NCBI GenBank assembly: GCA_003135135.1
Contig: PLDK01000006.1
Coordinates: 67,942 to 121,883, forward strand
From: Deltaproteobacteria bacterium
GTDB lineage: Bacteria; Desulfobacterota; Binatia; Binatales; Binataceae
Direction: 5' to 3'
DNA length: 53,942 bases
The position numbers and the translations under genes are program-made. Below the pieces are notes generated by a model. That model did not search any database. It had not been told where the DNA came from and saw only the letters and a program-made list of their open reading frames with translations. This document shows, piece after piece, positions 14,991 through 23,251 of this stretch (positions are counted from its first letter, which is position 1; every line of letters starts with the position of its first letter).

Positions 14991-15809
14991 TCAGCGCTTT
15001 GCCTCGATCAAAGCAAAGCGTATCGGCACCAGGACCCAGCTCTCGACGGCAATTCCGCCGTGGCGGGCCGGCACAAAGCGCCATCGCGACCGAACTGTTT
15101 CCAGCGCAGCGTCGTCGAGCGTGTCGAAACCCGACGAATCCGCAACTTCGGCGCGCTCGACGGAACCGTCAGCGCCGACCAGCACGCTGACCGTCACGGT
15201 ACCCTGCTCGGCGCGTCGCCGCGCGACAGCAGGGTAAGCGGGGGGAGGATTTCTCGCGTAATCGGCGTGGGCGATCGAATTTGGATCGCCACTGCCGCCA
15301 TTGCCGTTGCCATTGCCGCCACCGGCCCCTGCTCCGCCGCCTGGTCCCGCGGCGGTGCCGACGGCGCCGACGGCGGAAACGGCAGCCGAAAAAGAACCAG
15401 ACGCGCGCCCCGGTGAGTCGTCACGACTGTACGAATGCTCATCATGCTCCGAATCCGCCGATCGCGCGGGCGCGATCGAGCGCACCGGGGCCAGACTGGC
15501 GACTTCGGAATCCGGTTCTTCAATCCGGGGTCGCGGCTTGCGAGCGGCCGGCCGCGTCGCCGCACGAATCGACGAGGCGCCGCCCGCGCCGGCGCGCCCA
15601 CCGCCCGGTACCGCAGGGCGATCTGCCCCTTCGACGAGATAGGCGAGAACCCAATCGCCAGGCGCCCTCGCCGCCGGCGACGCAAAACACAAGATCAAAC
15701 CGACAATCGCCGCGTGAGCCGCTATCGAAGCCGCAAACGACGCCACATGACGACCCGGGCGCGGCCCGGTCGCATCGTAGGAAGATTGCGATTTGTTCTG
15801 TTCGTCCAA
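14991..15809 (-). CDS. tonB: TonB-type energy transducer
   Basis: A 272-residue TonB-like protein. One N-terminal membrane helix (SFAASIAAHAAIVGLILCFA) anchors it in the inner membrane; a long Pro/Ala/Gly/Ser-rich periplasmic linker follows, including GGGAGAGGGNGNGNGGSG; the C-terminal TonB domain reads YPAVARRRAEQGTVTVSVLV, then GADGSVERAEVADSSGFDTL and ALETVRSRWRFVPA. It couples proton-motive force (via ExbB/ExbD, not in the window) to outer-membrane receptors. Start is taken at TTG 15809 and is uncertain. The upstream cobalamin riboswitch suggests that this transducer serves B12 uptake. Confidence 0.9.
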   Translation of the reverse strand: MDEQNKSQSSYDATGPRPGRHVASFAASIAAHAAIVGLILCFASPAARAPGDWVLAYLVEGADRPAVPGGGRAGAGGASSIRAATRPAARKPRPRIEEPDSEVASLAPVRSIAPARSADSEHDEHSYSRDDSPGRASGSFSAAVSAVGAVGTAAGPGGGAGAGGGNGNGNGGSGDPNSIAHADYARNPPPAYPAVARRRAEQGTVTVSVLVGADGSVERAEVADSSGFDTLDDAALETVRSRWRFVPARHGGIAVESWVLVPIRFALIEAKR

Positions 15810-15917
15810 CGTCGCCCAGCCCGGCCGAAGCTTCGCGGATCGGAATGGAAGCGGCCAGGAGCGACGAACGACTACGCGGCAGTACGGCGCCGGCAGTCGT
15901 CACTGAAACAACTCCTA

Positions 15918-16078
15918 AAGCCTCCCTCTCCCGCGAAGGTTCTTTCGGCTCCATCGATTCACCCGGTCGCCTGACTCGACGAGCGCAGCGATTTGATTCT
16001 TCGTTGCGACGCTCAGCCTTACAGTTGCGGGGCAGCGCCGGTCTCTCACCGGCTTCCCCGGGCAAATCTTAATGAACA
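15918..16078 (-). promoter_or_regulatory. Cobalamin riboswitch
   Basis: Read on the minus strand the conserved core is present in order: GGGGAAGCCGGTGAGAGACC, then GGCGCTGCCCCGCAACTGTA (the B12-box core), then GTCAGGCGACCGGGTG, and a 3' CGCGGGAGAGGGAGG. It ends about 110 bases upstream of the tonB start in the same orientation. Cobalamin-bound RNA usually lowers expression of uptake genes. Which subclass (adenosyl- or aquo-cobalamin) cannot be judged from sequence alone. Confidence 0.9.
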
Positions 16079-16140
16079 CTACGCGGCTTGAGCGGCAAGT
16101 CAACCGCCCGCCGCCGGCGGGCGCGGCCCCTGCTAACGGC

Positions 16141-16183
16141 CTAATACTGCGCTGCCGTCGCCACGGCCAGGGCTGAGCCCTGC
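16141..16183. repeat. Palindromic repeat family A, copy 3
   Basis: CTAATACTGCGCTGCCGTCG is followed by CCACGGCCAGGGCTGAGCCC and TGC. The hairpin arms are CAGGGCT and AGCCCTG. This is one of the two longest copies and shares its left part (CACTGCGCTGCAGTCG) with the copy at 53884-53924. Confidence 0.75.
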
Positions 16184-16346
16184 TTTCACATTTAATAAAA
16201 TGATTTACCCTTCCCCTCTTGCCGCGGGCGTTTGACACTTTTCAGCCAATCGGGAAAGACTCGAAGCGGGAGCAGGCCGGCGTTACTACCCCTCCTGTAA
16301 TCGCGACGGGAGCGATCTGGCCTAATGCCACGAAGGAGAAATGCTT

Positions 16347-17648
16347 ATGAAGTTTACCTGGTTCCATCTGATGCCGTACCGATTCCTGCCCGAAGACTTC
16401 AAGGAAAAGTATCACAGCGTGTGGGTCGATATCCCGCGCGACTTGTACGATCCGAAAGTCGGGCATCGCCTCTACAACGACTACCTCGATCAGCTCGAAT
16501 ACGCCGACGCGATGGGCTTCGACGGGCTGGGCGTCAACGAGCATCATCAGAACGCGTACGGCCTGATGCCGTCGCCGAATATCATGGCGGCGGCGCTCAG
16601 CCGGCGCACGCGCAACGCCAGCCTGGTGGTGCTCGGCAACTCGATCGCACTCTACAATCCGCCGATTCGCGTCGCGGAGGAATTCGCGATGCTCGACGTG
16701 ATCTCGGGCGGGCGGCTGGTCGCGGGATTCCCGGTCGGCACCTCGATGGATACCAACTTCTGTTACGGCGAGATCCCGGCCACGATTCGCGAGAAGTACT
16801 ACGAGGCCCACGACCTGATCATCAAGGCGTGGACCGCGAAGGATGTCTTCTCGTTCAACGGCAAGTACACCAAGCTGCGCTACGTCAACCTGTGGCCAAG
16901 ACCGCTCCAGCAGCCGCATCCTCCTATCTGGATTCCGGGGGGCGGCTCGGTCGAGACCTACGACTTCTGCGCCGACCACGACTATCAGTACAGCTTCCTT
17001 TCCTACTTCGGATACATCGCGGGCAAGAAGGTCGCCGACGGCTACTGGGAAGTGATGGCTAAGAAGAACAAGGAGTTGAATCCTTACAGCCTTGGGTTCG
17101 CGCAGGTCGTCGCGGTTTCGGAGACTGACGAGCAGGCGGAGAAGGACTACGCCCCGCACATGGATTACTTCTACAACCGATGCCTGCACGTCTAAAACGG
17201 CTTCGCCGACGCGCCGGGCTATCGCACGGTGAAGACGATCAAGGCTGGAATGCTGGGCCAGGTCGGCGCGCAGGCATCGATGCAGCGCGAAGGTCTCGAT
17301 TGGAAGGACTTCGTCGACCAGGGCTTCGTGATTGCGGGATCGCCCAAGACGGTGCGCGAGCGTCTGCGCGAGGCGATGAAGTCGCTCAACTGCGGGCATC
17401 TTATGATGATCATGCAAGTCGGCTCGATGCCTCCGGAACTGGTGCGCAAGAGCACCAGCCTGTTCGCCACCGAGGTCATGCCGCACCTGCGCGACCTGTG
17501 GAGCGGCTTCGAGGACAAGTGGTCGCCGAAGCGGATGGCGCAAGATGATATCGCGATGCCGGCCGCCGTCCATTTCCAGAAGACCGAAGTCAACGGCAAG
17601 CCGCGCGCGGCAGCGGTCGGCGCGGCGGAGGGGCGCGGCGCGAAATGA
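16347..17648 (+). pseudogene. LLM-class flavin-dependent oxidoreductase interrupted by an in-frame TAA
   Basis: The whole frame encodes a bacterial-luciferase-like monooxygenase: MKFTWFHLMPYRF, GFDGLGVNEHHQNAYGLMPS (active-site EHH), NPIRVAEE-like PPIRVAEEFAMLDVISGGR, and PPIWIPGGGS. After CLHV a TAA at 17193-17195 stops translation at residue 282, and the same frame continues NGFADAPGYRTVKTIKAG through GSPKTVRERL, the normal C-terminal third, to 17648. There is no frameshift. AAGGAG spaced 8 bases selects ATG 16347 over 16341. The downstream hydrolase overlaps its end (ATGA). It is a recent nonsense mutation, a readthrough product or an assembly error. Likely substrate class (alkane, terpene or other) unknown. 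Confidence 0.85.
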
Positions 17649-18427
17649 ACACGACGCAGAAACTTCTAAACGGAAAGTTCTCGCTCGAGATGCAGGTCTA
17701 TGGGAGCGGCGAGCCGCTCCTGTACCTGCACGGCGCTGGTGGACTGATGCCCGTCGAGCCGTTCCTGGAGGATCTCGGCAAACACTTCAAAGTCTTTGCG
17801 CCGCATTTCCCCGGCTACGGCGAATCCACGGGGATCGAGCATATCGACGACATCGCGGACGCGGTGCTGTTCTATCACGAGTTGATGGATGAACTCGGCA
17901 TCCCGACCGCCAACCTCATCGGCCATTCGATGGGCGGGATGCTGGCGGCGGAGGTCGCGGCGTTCGACGTGCATCGCGCAAAGAAGCTTGTGCTGATAGC
18001 GCCGGCCGGTTTCTGGATCGACGAAGTGCCGATCCCCGACCTGTTCGCGGCGCAGCTTACCGAGATTGCGGGGCTGCTGTTCCACGACCCCAATTCGCCC
18101 GCGGCGCAAATGATGACCGCAATACCGTCGGACTTCAAAGCGCTCGAAACGATGTACGTCGAGCGGGTGAAGCGGCTGGCAACGGCAGGCAAATTTCTGT
18201 GGCCGATCCCCGACCGGGGCCTCAAGAAGCGCGCCTACCGCATTCACGCGCCCACCCTGCTCATGTGGGGCGACGACGACAAGCTGATTGCGCCGGCCTA
18301 TGCCAGGGAGTTCACCAGCCGCATCAAGAACAGCAAGCTGGAGATAATCAAGAATGCTGGCCACATGGTGATGTACGAGCAGCGGGAAGCGCTGGTCGGC
18401 GCCATCGTAAAATTCCTGAAGGACTGA
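17645..18427 (+). CDS. Alpha/beta-fold hydrolase coupled to the monooxygenase
   Basis: A 260-residue alpha/beta hydrolase: LLYLHGAGGLMP (oxyanion region), PHFPGYGES, nucleophile elbow LIGHSMGGML with Ser95, acid candidate in LMWGDDDKLI and His240 in NAGHMVMYEQ. The ATG at 17645 overlaps the last codon of the LLM monooxygenase (ATGA), pointing to translational coupling, so the pair may act in sequence: oxygenation, then hydrolysis of an ester or ring-cleavage product. Resembles meta-cleavage-product or haloperoxidase-like hydrolases, without a sure choice. Confidence 0.9.
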   Translation: MNTTQKLLNGKFSLEMQVYGSGEPLLYLHGAGGLMPVEPFLEDLGKHFKVFAPHFPGYGESTGIEHIDDIADAVLFYHELMDELGIPTANLIGHSMGGMLAAEVAAFDVHRAKKLVLIAPAGFWIDEVPIPDLFAAQLTEIAGLLFHDPNSPAAQMMTAIPSDFKALETMYVERVKRLATAGKFLWPIPDRGLKKRAYRIHAPTLLMWGDDDKLIAPAYAREFTSRIKNSKLEIIKNAGHMVMYEQREALVGAIVKFLKD

Positions 18428-18433
18428 CCCCGC

Positions 18434-18865
18434 ATGGCAAATGAAACATCGGATTCCGCTCGCGCGCCGCTTGGATTGTTCCTCACCGTGATGACGGTGC
18501 TGTTTGTCGTCCTGGCACTTTCCGATTTCACCAAGGCGCTCCAATTCGCCAACAATCCAGCGCTAGGTGGCCTGGTGGTCTTCGGTCACAAGTTCCACGG
18601 CGTCGCGAATAACCTCGTGCTCGGTCCGTTGTTCGGCGTCGTGTTGCTCATCTACGCCCACGGCATCTGGCACTTGCGCGCGTGGGTGCTGCCGCTTGCG
18701 ATCGTCTATGCGTTTTACGTCCCCTACAACCTGGTGCTGTTCTGGTACACGCAACCAGCGGGGCCGCGATCGATTCCGTTCATCGTGGGCTATCTGGCAA
18801 TCGCGCTGACCGGTTCGATCGGCACCGCGATCTATCTCGCCTATCATCGCGAGCGGCTGAGCTGA
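18434..18865 (+). CDS. Four-helix integral membrane protein, unknown function
   Basis: A 143-residue protein with four hydrophobic segments: LGLFLTVMTVLFVVLALSDF, LVLGPLFGVVLLIYAHGIW, VLPLAIVYAFYVPYNLVLFW and IPFIVGYLAIALTGSIGTAI. A His in VVFGHKFHG lies in the first periplasmic or cytoplasmic loop. It starts 6 bases after the hydrolase stop and belongs to the same rightward operon as the monooxygenase. I do not recognise the family. Confidence 0.75.
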   Translation: MANETSDSARAPLGLFLTVMTVLFVVLALSDFTKALQFANNPALGGLVVFGHKFHGVANNLVLGPLFGVVLLIYAHGIWHLRAWVLPLAIVYAFYVPYNLVLFWYTQPAGPRSIPFIVGYLAIALTGSIGTAIYLAYHRERLS

Positions 18866-18934
18866 CCGTCGCGCGAATGATTGCAATGACTTTTGGGAGT
18901 TGACGCCAACACCGCACAGTTTTAAATTGCAACT

Positions 18935-19543
18935 ATGAAAATTTACGAATTCACCATGGCTCCCAATCCACGCCGCGTGCGCGTTTTTCTCGCGGAAAAA
19001 GGCATCAACGTTCCTTACCAGCAGATCGATCTTGCTACTGCCGAAAATCGCAAGCCCGAGTTCCTGAAAATTAATCCGATGGGCGGGGTGCCGGTGCTCG
19101 AACTTGACGACGGCACTCATATCGCGGAGTCGGTCGCGATTTGCCGCTACTTCGAGGAGACCAAGCCCGAGCCGCGCCTGATGGGCGTGGATGCGAAGGA
19201 CAAGGCCGTCGTCGAGATGTGGAACCGGCGGATGGAGTTCGAGATCTTGATGATGACGGCGGGCGCGTTCCGCAACACCAGCGATTTCTTCAAGGGACGC
19301 ATCCCGCAAGTCAAGGAATACGGCGAGATCTGTCGAAGCGCGGCACTCAAACGGCTGGAATGGCTCGACACGGTGCTCGCCGATCGCGAATTCATCGCGG
19401 GACCGCGCTACACGATTGCGGACATCACGGCGCTGATCGGAATTGATTTCGGCCGGCTGACCGGAATCAAGGTCGAGGACAATCAGAAGAACCTCGCGCG
19501 ATGGCATCAGGCGGTATCGAGCCGTCCCAGCGCCAAGGCATAG
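18935..19543 (+). CDS. Glutathione S-transferase family protein
   Basis: A 202-residue GST. The thioredoxin-like N-terminal half shows MKIYEFTMAPNPRRVRVFLA, INPMGGVPVLELDDG with the cis-Pro, and IAESVAICRYFEE (the glutathione-binding E-S pair). The helical C-terminal domain includes FIAGPRYTIADITAL, whose D is the N-capping residue of the family. It conjugates or reduces substrates with glutathione in the cytoplasm; specificity unknown. It is last on the plus strand before a strong terminator and probably a separate unit, 69 bases after the membrane protein. Confidence 0.92.
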   Translation: MKIYEFTMAPNPRRVRVFLAEKGINVPYQQIDLATAENRKPEFLKINPMGGVPVLELDDGTHIAESVAICRYFEETKPEPRLMGVDAKDKAVVEMWNRRMEFEILMMTAGAFRNTSDFFKGRIPQVKEYGEICRSAALKRLEWLDTVLADREFIAGPRYTIADITALIGIDFGRLTGIKVEDNQKNLARWHQAVSSRPSAKA

Positions 19544-19578
19544 CGCCGATTCGTTTCATCGAAGCCTGACCAAAGACT

Positions 19579-19617
19579 GGGGCGGTTCGCATGGCGCGGA
19601 CCGCCCCGTTTTTTTTT
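19579..19617 (+). terminator. Intrinsic terminator after the GST gene
   Basis: Arms GGGGCGGT and ACCGCCCC (8 perfect pairs, 13-base loop) are followed by G and nine T residues on the plus strand. It also marks the end of the convergent oxidase operon, whose last stop codon starts at 19617. Confidence 0.92.
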
Positions 19618-20087
19618 CAGCGCGAGGCGGACTGCGCGACGGCCGCCGCCGTCGGCGGATATATCGGCGTGTAGATCCGGTACAGCATCAGGTAAACAAT
19701 CACTCCCGTCACCGACACGTACATCCACAGCGGCCAGGTCCATCGCGCGATTCGCCGATGGCGGCTGAACTTGCCGCGCAGCGCGAACCAAATCGTCGCG
19801 AATATAAGCGGCACGATTACGCCGGCCAGAGTCACGTGCGGAATCAGAATCGCGAAGTACAGCGAGCGAACCCACCCTTCGCCGCTGAAGTGCACGTTAC
19901 CAACGTTGTAGTGGTAGACGAGATATGAGGTCAGGAAAGCGGCGGAAAAACCCATCGCGGCGAGCATGCATGCGCGATGCGCTCGCACCCATCCGTTCTT
20001 GATGAAGACGAATCCCGCGAGCAGCAGAACCGTCGCGCATCCATTGAGGATCGCGTTGAGCGGGGCCAGCGAATGGTAGGAATCCAA
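19617..20087 (-). CDS. DUF420 membrane protein (CtaM-like)
   Basis: A 156-residue protein with about four membrane helices: LNAILNGCATVLLLAGFVFI, ACMLAAMGFSAAFLTSYLVY, LYFAILIPHVTLAGVIVPLI and WPLWMYVSVTGVIVYLML. Several conserved His are seen (MDSYHSLAPLNA, RAHRACML, YHYNVGNVHF, IPHVTLA), as in DUF420 proteins encoded with haem-copper oxidases; the Bacillus/Staphylococcus member CtaM is needed for oxidase maturation. It is the last gene of the oxidase operon, supporting an assembly role. Confidence 0.88.
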   Translation of the reverse strand: MDSYHSLAPLNAILNGCATVLLLAGFVFIKNGWVRAHRACMLAAMGFSAAFLTSYLVYHYNVGNVHFSGEGWVRSLYFAILIPHVTLAGVIVPLIFATIWFALRGKFSRHRRIARWTWPLWMYVSVTGVIVYLMLYRIYTPIYPPTAAAVAQSASR

Positions 20088-20112
20088 TTAGGTTGCCAGG
20101 CTTTTCACTGTT

Positions 20113-20511
20113 CTATTGCTGCGGCACTTGCACGGGCGGCGGTGCGACCGGATTCGCACCCATCTCGGCCGGATTCGTAACCTTGATCTTGTGATCGAAC
20201 TTCGTCCACATCCGCGTTGTCAGATCGGGCAGCAGCATGAAGCACAGAAAGGTGACCAGCACCACCGGAATTATCGCGATGAGCGCCAGCGCCTTTTTTT
20301 CCATCGCCAGATGCATGAAGTACATCGCCACCAGCACGGCCTTCGCCCACGCCAGCGCGATCAGCAGGCCGACTTTGGCGACGTGGGGCAGGCCCATCGC
20401 ATACACGCCCAGCTCGATGCCGGTCAAAACCGCCAGGTAGATAAAGACCGCAATGTAGTTCGGCCCGCTATGATCAACCTCGTACGCCCCAGTCGCCGCT
20501 TGCGTCGTCAT
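20113..20511 (-). CDS. Cytochrome c oxidase subunit IV family protein
   Basis: A 132-residue subunit IV of the bacterial caa3 type. Three membrane helices: IAVFIYLAVLTGIELGVYAM, VGLLIALAWAKAVLVAMYFM and LALIAIIPVVLVTFLCFMLL. The core YIAVFIYLAVLTGIE...AKAVLVAMYFMHL is characteristic of the family. The C-terminal tail is Pro/Val-rich (NPVAPPPVQVPQQ). It lies directly behind the subunit III gene in the leftward oxidase operon and stabilises the catalytic subunit. Confidence 0.92.
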   Translation of the reverse strand: MTTQAATGAYEVDHSGPNYIAVFIYLAVLTGIELGVYAMGLPHVAKVGLLIALAWAKAVLVAMYFMHLAMEKKALALIAIIPVVLVTFLCFMLLPDLTTRMWTKFDHKIKVTNPAEMGANPVAPPPVQVPQQ

Positions 20512-20558
20512 GGCTTGAATTTCATCTCCAGACCGTAGTCGTTGTAAAAACTGGCGCC

Positions 20559-21182
20559 TTAAATCAGGTAGATGAACGTGAAGATCAGTATCCAGACCAG
20601 GTCAACGAAGTGCCAGTACAGGCCCGCGATCTCGACCAGGCCGGCTTTCGCCTGCGTTATCTTGCCCATCATTCCGCGAATCAGCAGCACGCTGTTGTAC
20701 ACCACGCCGCCGAAAACGTGACAGCCGTGAAAGCCGGTCAGGATGAAGAAGCTCGCGTCGAACAGGTCGCGCTGGATCGACATCCCTCTTTCGACGATCA
20801 AGTGATGCCACTCAAACGCCTGCATCCCAAGAAACAGGATCCCGCCAAGGACGGTCAGCGCCATGAACATCCGGAACTTCGACTGCTTGCCGTGTTGAAT
20901 GCCGTCGAGCGCCTCGACCATCGTGACGCTCGAGCAGATCAGGATGAACGTCATTATCGCGGTGGTGGTGATGCCGAGGTAGTCGGCAGGCGTCGGCCAG
21001 TTGGGATTGTTGATGCGCAGCGCGCCGTAGGCTGCGATTCCGGCGCCGAAAGTCATTGCGTCGCCGGCCAGGAACGTCCACATCCCGAGCTTGCCGAGAT
21101 TTCCCGGGGTAAGCGACGGTTCTAGCTGATCGACGGGCAGCGCACCGTGATCGTGGGTCTCTACTGCAGCGGCCTCGCTCAT
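20559..21182 (-). CDS. ctaE: Cytochrome c oxidase subunit III
   Basis: A 207-residue haem-copper oxidase subunit III with five membrane helices. Family blocks: LGMWTFLAGDAMTFGAGIAA, FILICSSVTMVEALDGIQHG, QAFEWHHLI, FFILTGFHGCHVFGG and LYWHFVDLVWILIFTFIYLI, which is the classic C-terminus. ATG 21182 has AGAGG at good spacing and is preferred over ATG 21191. It is the second subunit III gene in this operon and the more canonical one (full EWHH and WHFVDLVW motifs). Confidence 0.94.
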   Translation of the reverse strand: MSEAAAVETHDHGALPVDQLEPSLTPGNLGKLGMWTFLAGDAMTFGAGIAAYGALRINNPNWPTPADYLGITTTAIMTFILICSSVTMVEALDGIQHGKQSKFRMFMALTVLGGILFLGMQAFEWHHLIVERGMSIQRDLFDASFFILTGFHGCHVFGGVVYNSVLLIRGMMGKITQAKAGLVEIAGLYWHFVDLVWILIFTFIYLI

Positions 21183-21251
21183 CGCAACCATCCTCTTCGG
21201 GGCAAATGGCTATAGGCAATACTCACTTGAAATGACTACCCTCGTCGCCGA

Positions 21252-21512
21252 TCAGCGCTTCGTGATCGTCGGCGGAGTTGAATCCCCGCGACGGATTGAC
21301 CGCCGATAAACGAAGTAAGTAATCCCGCCGATTGCGGCAAACGAGACATACGGCGACGCCAGCATGAACAGCACGCTGCTCTTGTACGCGTGGAGCGCGT
21401 GACTGTCATCCGACAGCCCGCAGGTCGCGCACGCGTTCGCCAGCCGCGGGGCCGCCGCGACAATCGCAGCCGCTATCGTTATGGCCGCGGCCTTGAGATT
21501 TCTTTTTTTCAT
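21252..21512 (-). CDS. Small exported/membrane protein with CxxC
   Basis: An 86-residue protein. A Lys/Arg-rich start and hydrophobic segment (LKAAAITIAAAIVAAAPRLA) form a likely signal peptide, followed at once by NACATCGLSDDSHALHAYKS, and a second hydrophobic segment (SSVLFMLASPYVSFAAIGGI). The CxxC with nearby His residues just outside the membrane suggests metal (copper) or redox handling during oxidase assembly, which is inference from its position between the two subunit III genes. Family not recognised. Confidence 0.75.
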   Translation of the reverse strand: MKKRNLKAAAITIAAAIVAAAPRLANACATCGLSDDSHALHAYKSSVLFMLASPYVSFAAIGGITYFVYRRSIRRGDSTPPTITKR

Positions 21513-21553
21513 TTTTTCACTTCTTCACTGCCGCGTTTTCCGCACGCCCAAAA

Positions 21554-22213
21554 CTACATCAGATATACGAGCCCAAACAGCAGCGGCCAGACCGCGCAGA
21601 CGAAATACCAGTACACCGCGCATACCTCAATCCCGCCGGCGTTGCGAGCGTTGTACCTGCCGCCCATCGCAGCCATCGCCACGCACGCGAGCCAAATGAC
21701 CCCGGCCGTTACGTGCGCGCCGTGGCATCCGATCAGCAAATAAAAGGTGCCGCCGTACACACCGCTGGAAAGCTTGAGGCCGTGCGCGACCAGCCGCACC
21801 CATTCGCTGCCCTGCACCGCAAGAAACGTCACGCCAAGCGCGAGCGTTGCCAATAGATAACGGCGCAGCAGGCGCTGGCGGCTGCGATGCGCCGCGCGCA
21901 GCGCAAGCGTCATCGTGAGCGCGCTCGATAACAGTACGAAGGTGTTTACCCAGGTGACCGCAATCGGCAGGCGCGGCAGCGCTGGCGGCGGCCAAAAGGC
22001 GGCTTGGAGGCGGAAGATCAGGAATGAGCCGATGAGACCGCTGAACAGCATCATCTCCGACGCGATCAGCATCATGATCGCGAGCATCGCGCTGCTGATG
22101 AAGGGACGCTCGCTCTGATCGCCGCCCGCGCTCGAGCCCGACGATCGGATGCGCCGGATCGGCGCCACCAACGGAAGTATTTTCGCAGTCGATGCCGTCA
22201 TGCGGGGCGCCAT
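21554..22213 (-). CDS. Second cytochrome c oxidase subunit III-like protein
   Basis: A 219-residue haem-copper oxidase subunit III relative with five membrane helices: MLIASEMMLFSGLIGSFLIF, VTWVNTFVLLSSALTMTLAL, LLATLALGVTFLAVQGSEWV, TFYLLIGCHGAHVTAGVIWL and VYWYFVCAVWPLLFGLVYLM. The conserved E of the family is kept (SEMMLF, GSEW) and so is GCHGAHV, but the C-terminal motif is YWYFVCAVWPL instead of YWHFVDLVW. Its divergence from the other subunit III gene in the same operon suggests a paralogue with a changed role. Confidence 0.9.
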   Translation of the reverse strand: MAPRMTASTAKILPLVAPIRRIRSSGSSAGGDQSERPFISSAMLAIMMLIASEMMLFSGLIGSFLIFRLQAAFWPPPALPRLPIAVTWVNTFVLLSSALTMTLALRAAHRSRQRLLRRYLLATLALGVTFLAVQGSEWVRLVAHGLKLSSGVYGGTFYLLIGCHGAHVTAGVIWLACVAMAAMGGRYNARNAGGIEVCAVYWYFVCAVWPLLFGLVYLM

Positions 22214-22214
22214 A

Positions 22215-22349
22215 TCAATGCTTCACCAGAATCGTCACGACCGAGACCGCTACCAGCAGGAGCATCACGCCGACCAGTATCTTCAGCGTCCGCCAGATGT
22301 CCTCTTTGCGCTCCTCGCGCTTCACCAGGCCAGCCACGGCGCTTCTCAC
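22215..22349 (-). CDS. 44-residue single-pass membrane protein
   Basis: A tiny frame starting with GTG at 22349, overlapping the ctaB stop codon (GTGA), and ending one base before the second subunit III-like frame. It encodes a charged start (AGLVKREERKEDIWRTL) and one membrane helix (KILVGVMLLLVAVSVVTILV) ending in KH. The overlap with ctaB and tight packing argue that it is a true gene of the oxidase operon, possibly a small accessory subunit like those of caa3 or cbb3 oxidases. No family assigned. Confidence 0.7.
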   Translation of the reverse strand: MRSAVAGLVKREERKEDIWRTLKILVGVMLLLVAVSVVTILVKH

Positions 22350-23251
22350 ACGCAATCCAGCACGAGCACCAGCCACACGATGGGTAAATAAACCAGCGAC
22401 GCGAGCAACAACCGGCGCGCCGCCCGCGTATTGCCGGGCGAACGGACCATCGCAAATCCAAACATGAACATGCCCAGGCCAAGCGCGGATGCAATTACCA
22501 TGTAAGGGATTCCAGCAAAGCCAAGCATGGTCGGGATGATTCCCACCGCGACGAGTCCGAGGCACCCCGCAATTACGACCAGATTCGAAGGATTTCCGCC
22601 GCGCGCAGTATCATCCGGAAGCAGCCGGATGCCGGCGCGGGCGTAATCGGTCCGGAAGAGTCGCGCAACCGCAAACGTATGCGGCAGTTGCCACAGGAAC
22701 ATGATCGCGAACAGCACGATCGGCTCCAGGCCAAGGCCGCCGCGCGCCGCCGCCCATCCCGCCACCGGAGGGAGAGCGCCGGAAACCGCGCCGACGACGT
22801 TGCACATCCAGGTGTATCGCTTCAGCGGAGTGTACACGCCGAGATAAATGGTCGTGATTGCGGCGATCACCGCGGCGCAGGCCAGGTTCGTCGCGAGCGT
22901 CAGGTAAACGAGGCCGGCAGCCGTCGCGCCCACGCCGAACACCAGCGCTTCGGCCGGGCGCATCCTCATGTCGGGCAGCGGACGATGGCGCGTGCGGTCC
23001 ATCATCGCGTCGGTGTCGCGCTCGACGTACTCATTGAGCGCCAGCGTCCCGCCGGCTGCCAGGGCAGTACCCGCCAGCAGATTCAGCGCGAGCGTAACAT
23101 CGAATCCCGTGCGCCCACCCAGATAGAAACCGGCCAGCGTCGTGACCAGCACCATCAGAACAATGCGCGGCTTGGTCAGTTCGAAATAATCGCTCACGCG
23201 GCCGTGTGGCAGCGTCAGCGCGGATTCAGCGATCGCCACTTTGGCATTCAC
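22346..23251 (-). CDS. ctaB: Protohaem IX farnesyltransferase (haem O synthase)
   Basis: A 301-residue UbiA-type prenyltransferase converting haem B to haem O with farnesyl diphosphate. The first Asp-rich motif is NEYVERDTDAMMDRTRHRPL with D-x-x-x-D and the TRHRPLP block specific to CtaB/CyoE; the second region is YTWMCNVVGAVSGALPPVAG and RTDYARAGIRLLPDD. About eight membrane helices are present. The ATG overlaps the end of ctaA by four bases (ATGA). Product feeds CtaA. Confidence 0.95.
   Translation of the reverse strand: MNAKVAIAESALTLPHGRVSDYFELTKPRIVLMVLVTTLAGFYLGGRTGFDVTLALNLLAGTALAAGGTLALNEYVERDTDAMMDRTRHRPLPDMRMRPAEALVFGVGATAAGLVYLTLATNLACAAVIAAITTIYLGVYTPLKRYTWMCNVVGAVSGALPPVAGWAAARGGLGLEPIVLFAIMFLWQLPHTFAVARLFRTDYARAGIRLLPDDTARGGNPSNLVVIAGCLGLVAVGIIPTMLGFAGIPYMVIASALGLGMFMFGFAMVRSPGNTRAARRLLLASLVYLPIVWLVLVLDCV

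Larger units (their letters stand above)
15810..16346. other. Intergenic region between tonB and the monooxygenase gene
   Basis: This 537-base divergent spacer holds the cobalamin riboswitch for tonB (about 15918-16078), one copy of palindromic repeat A (16141-16183) and, near 16331-16338, the ribosome site of the rightward monooxygenase gene. Open frames crossing the riboswitch are not credible genes. Confidence 0.7.

Noticed and set aside
15915-16238. 107-codon frame over the riboswitch
   Set aside because: Entire frame falls on conserved RNA structure and repeat A; no protein features.
17229-17648. Separate 139-residue gene after the interrupted monooxygenase
   Set aside because: It is in the same frame as the monooxygenase and encodes just its missing C-terminal third; no ribosome site.
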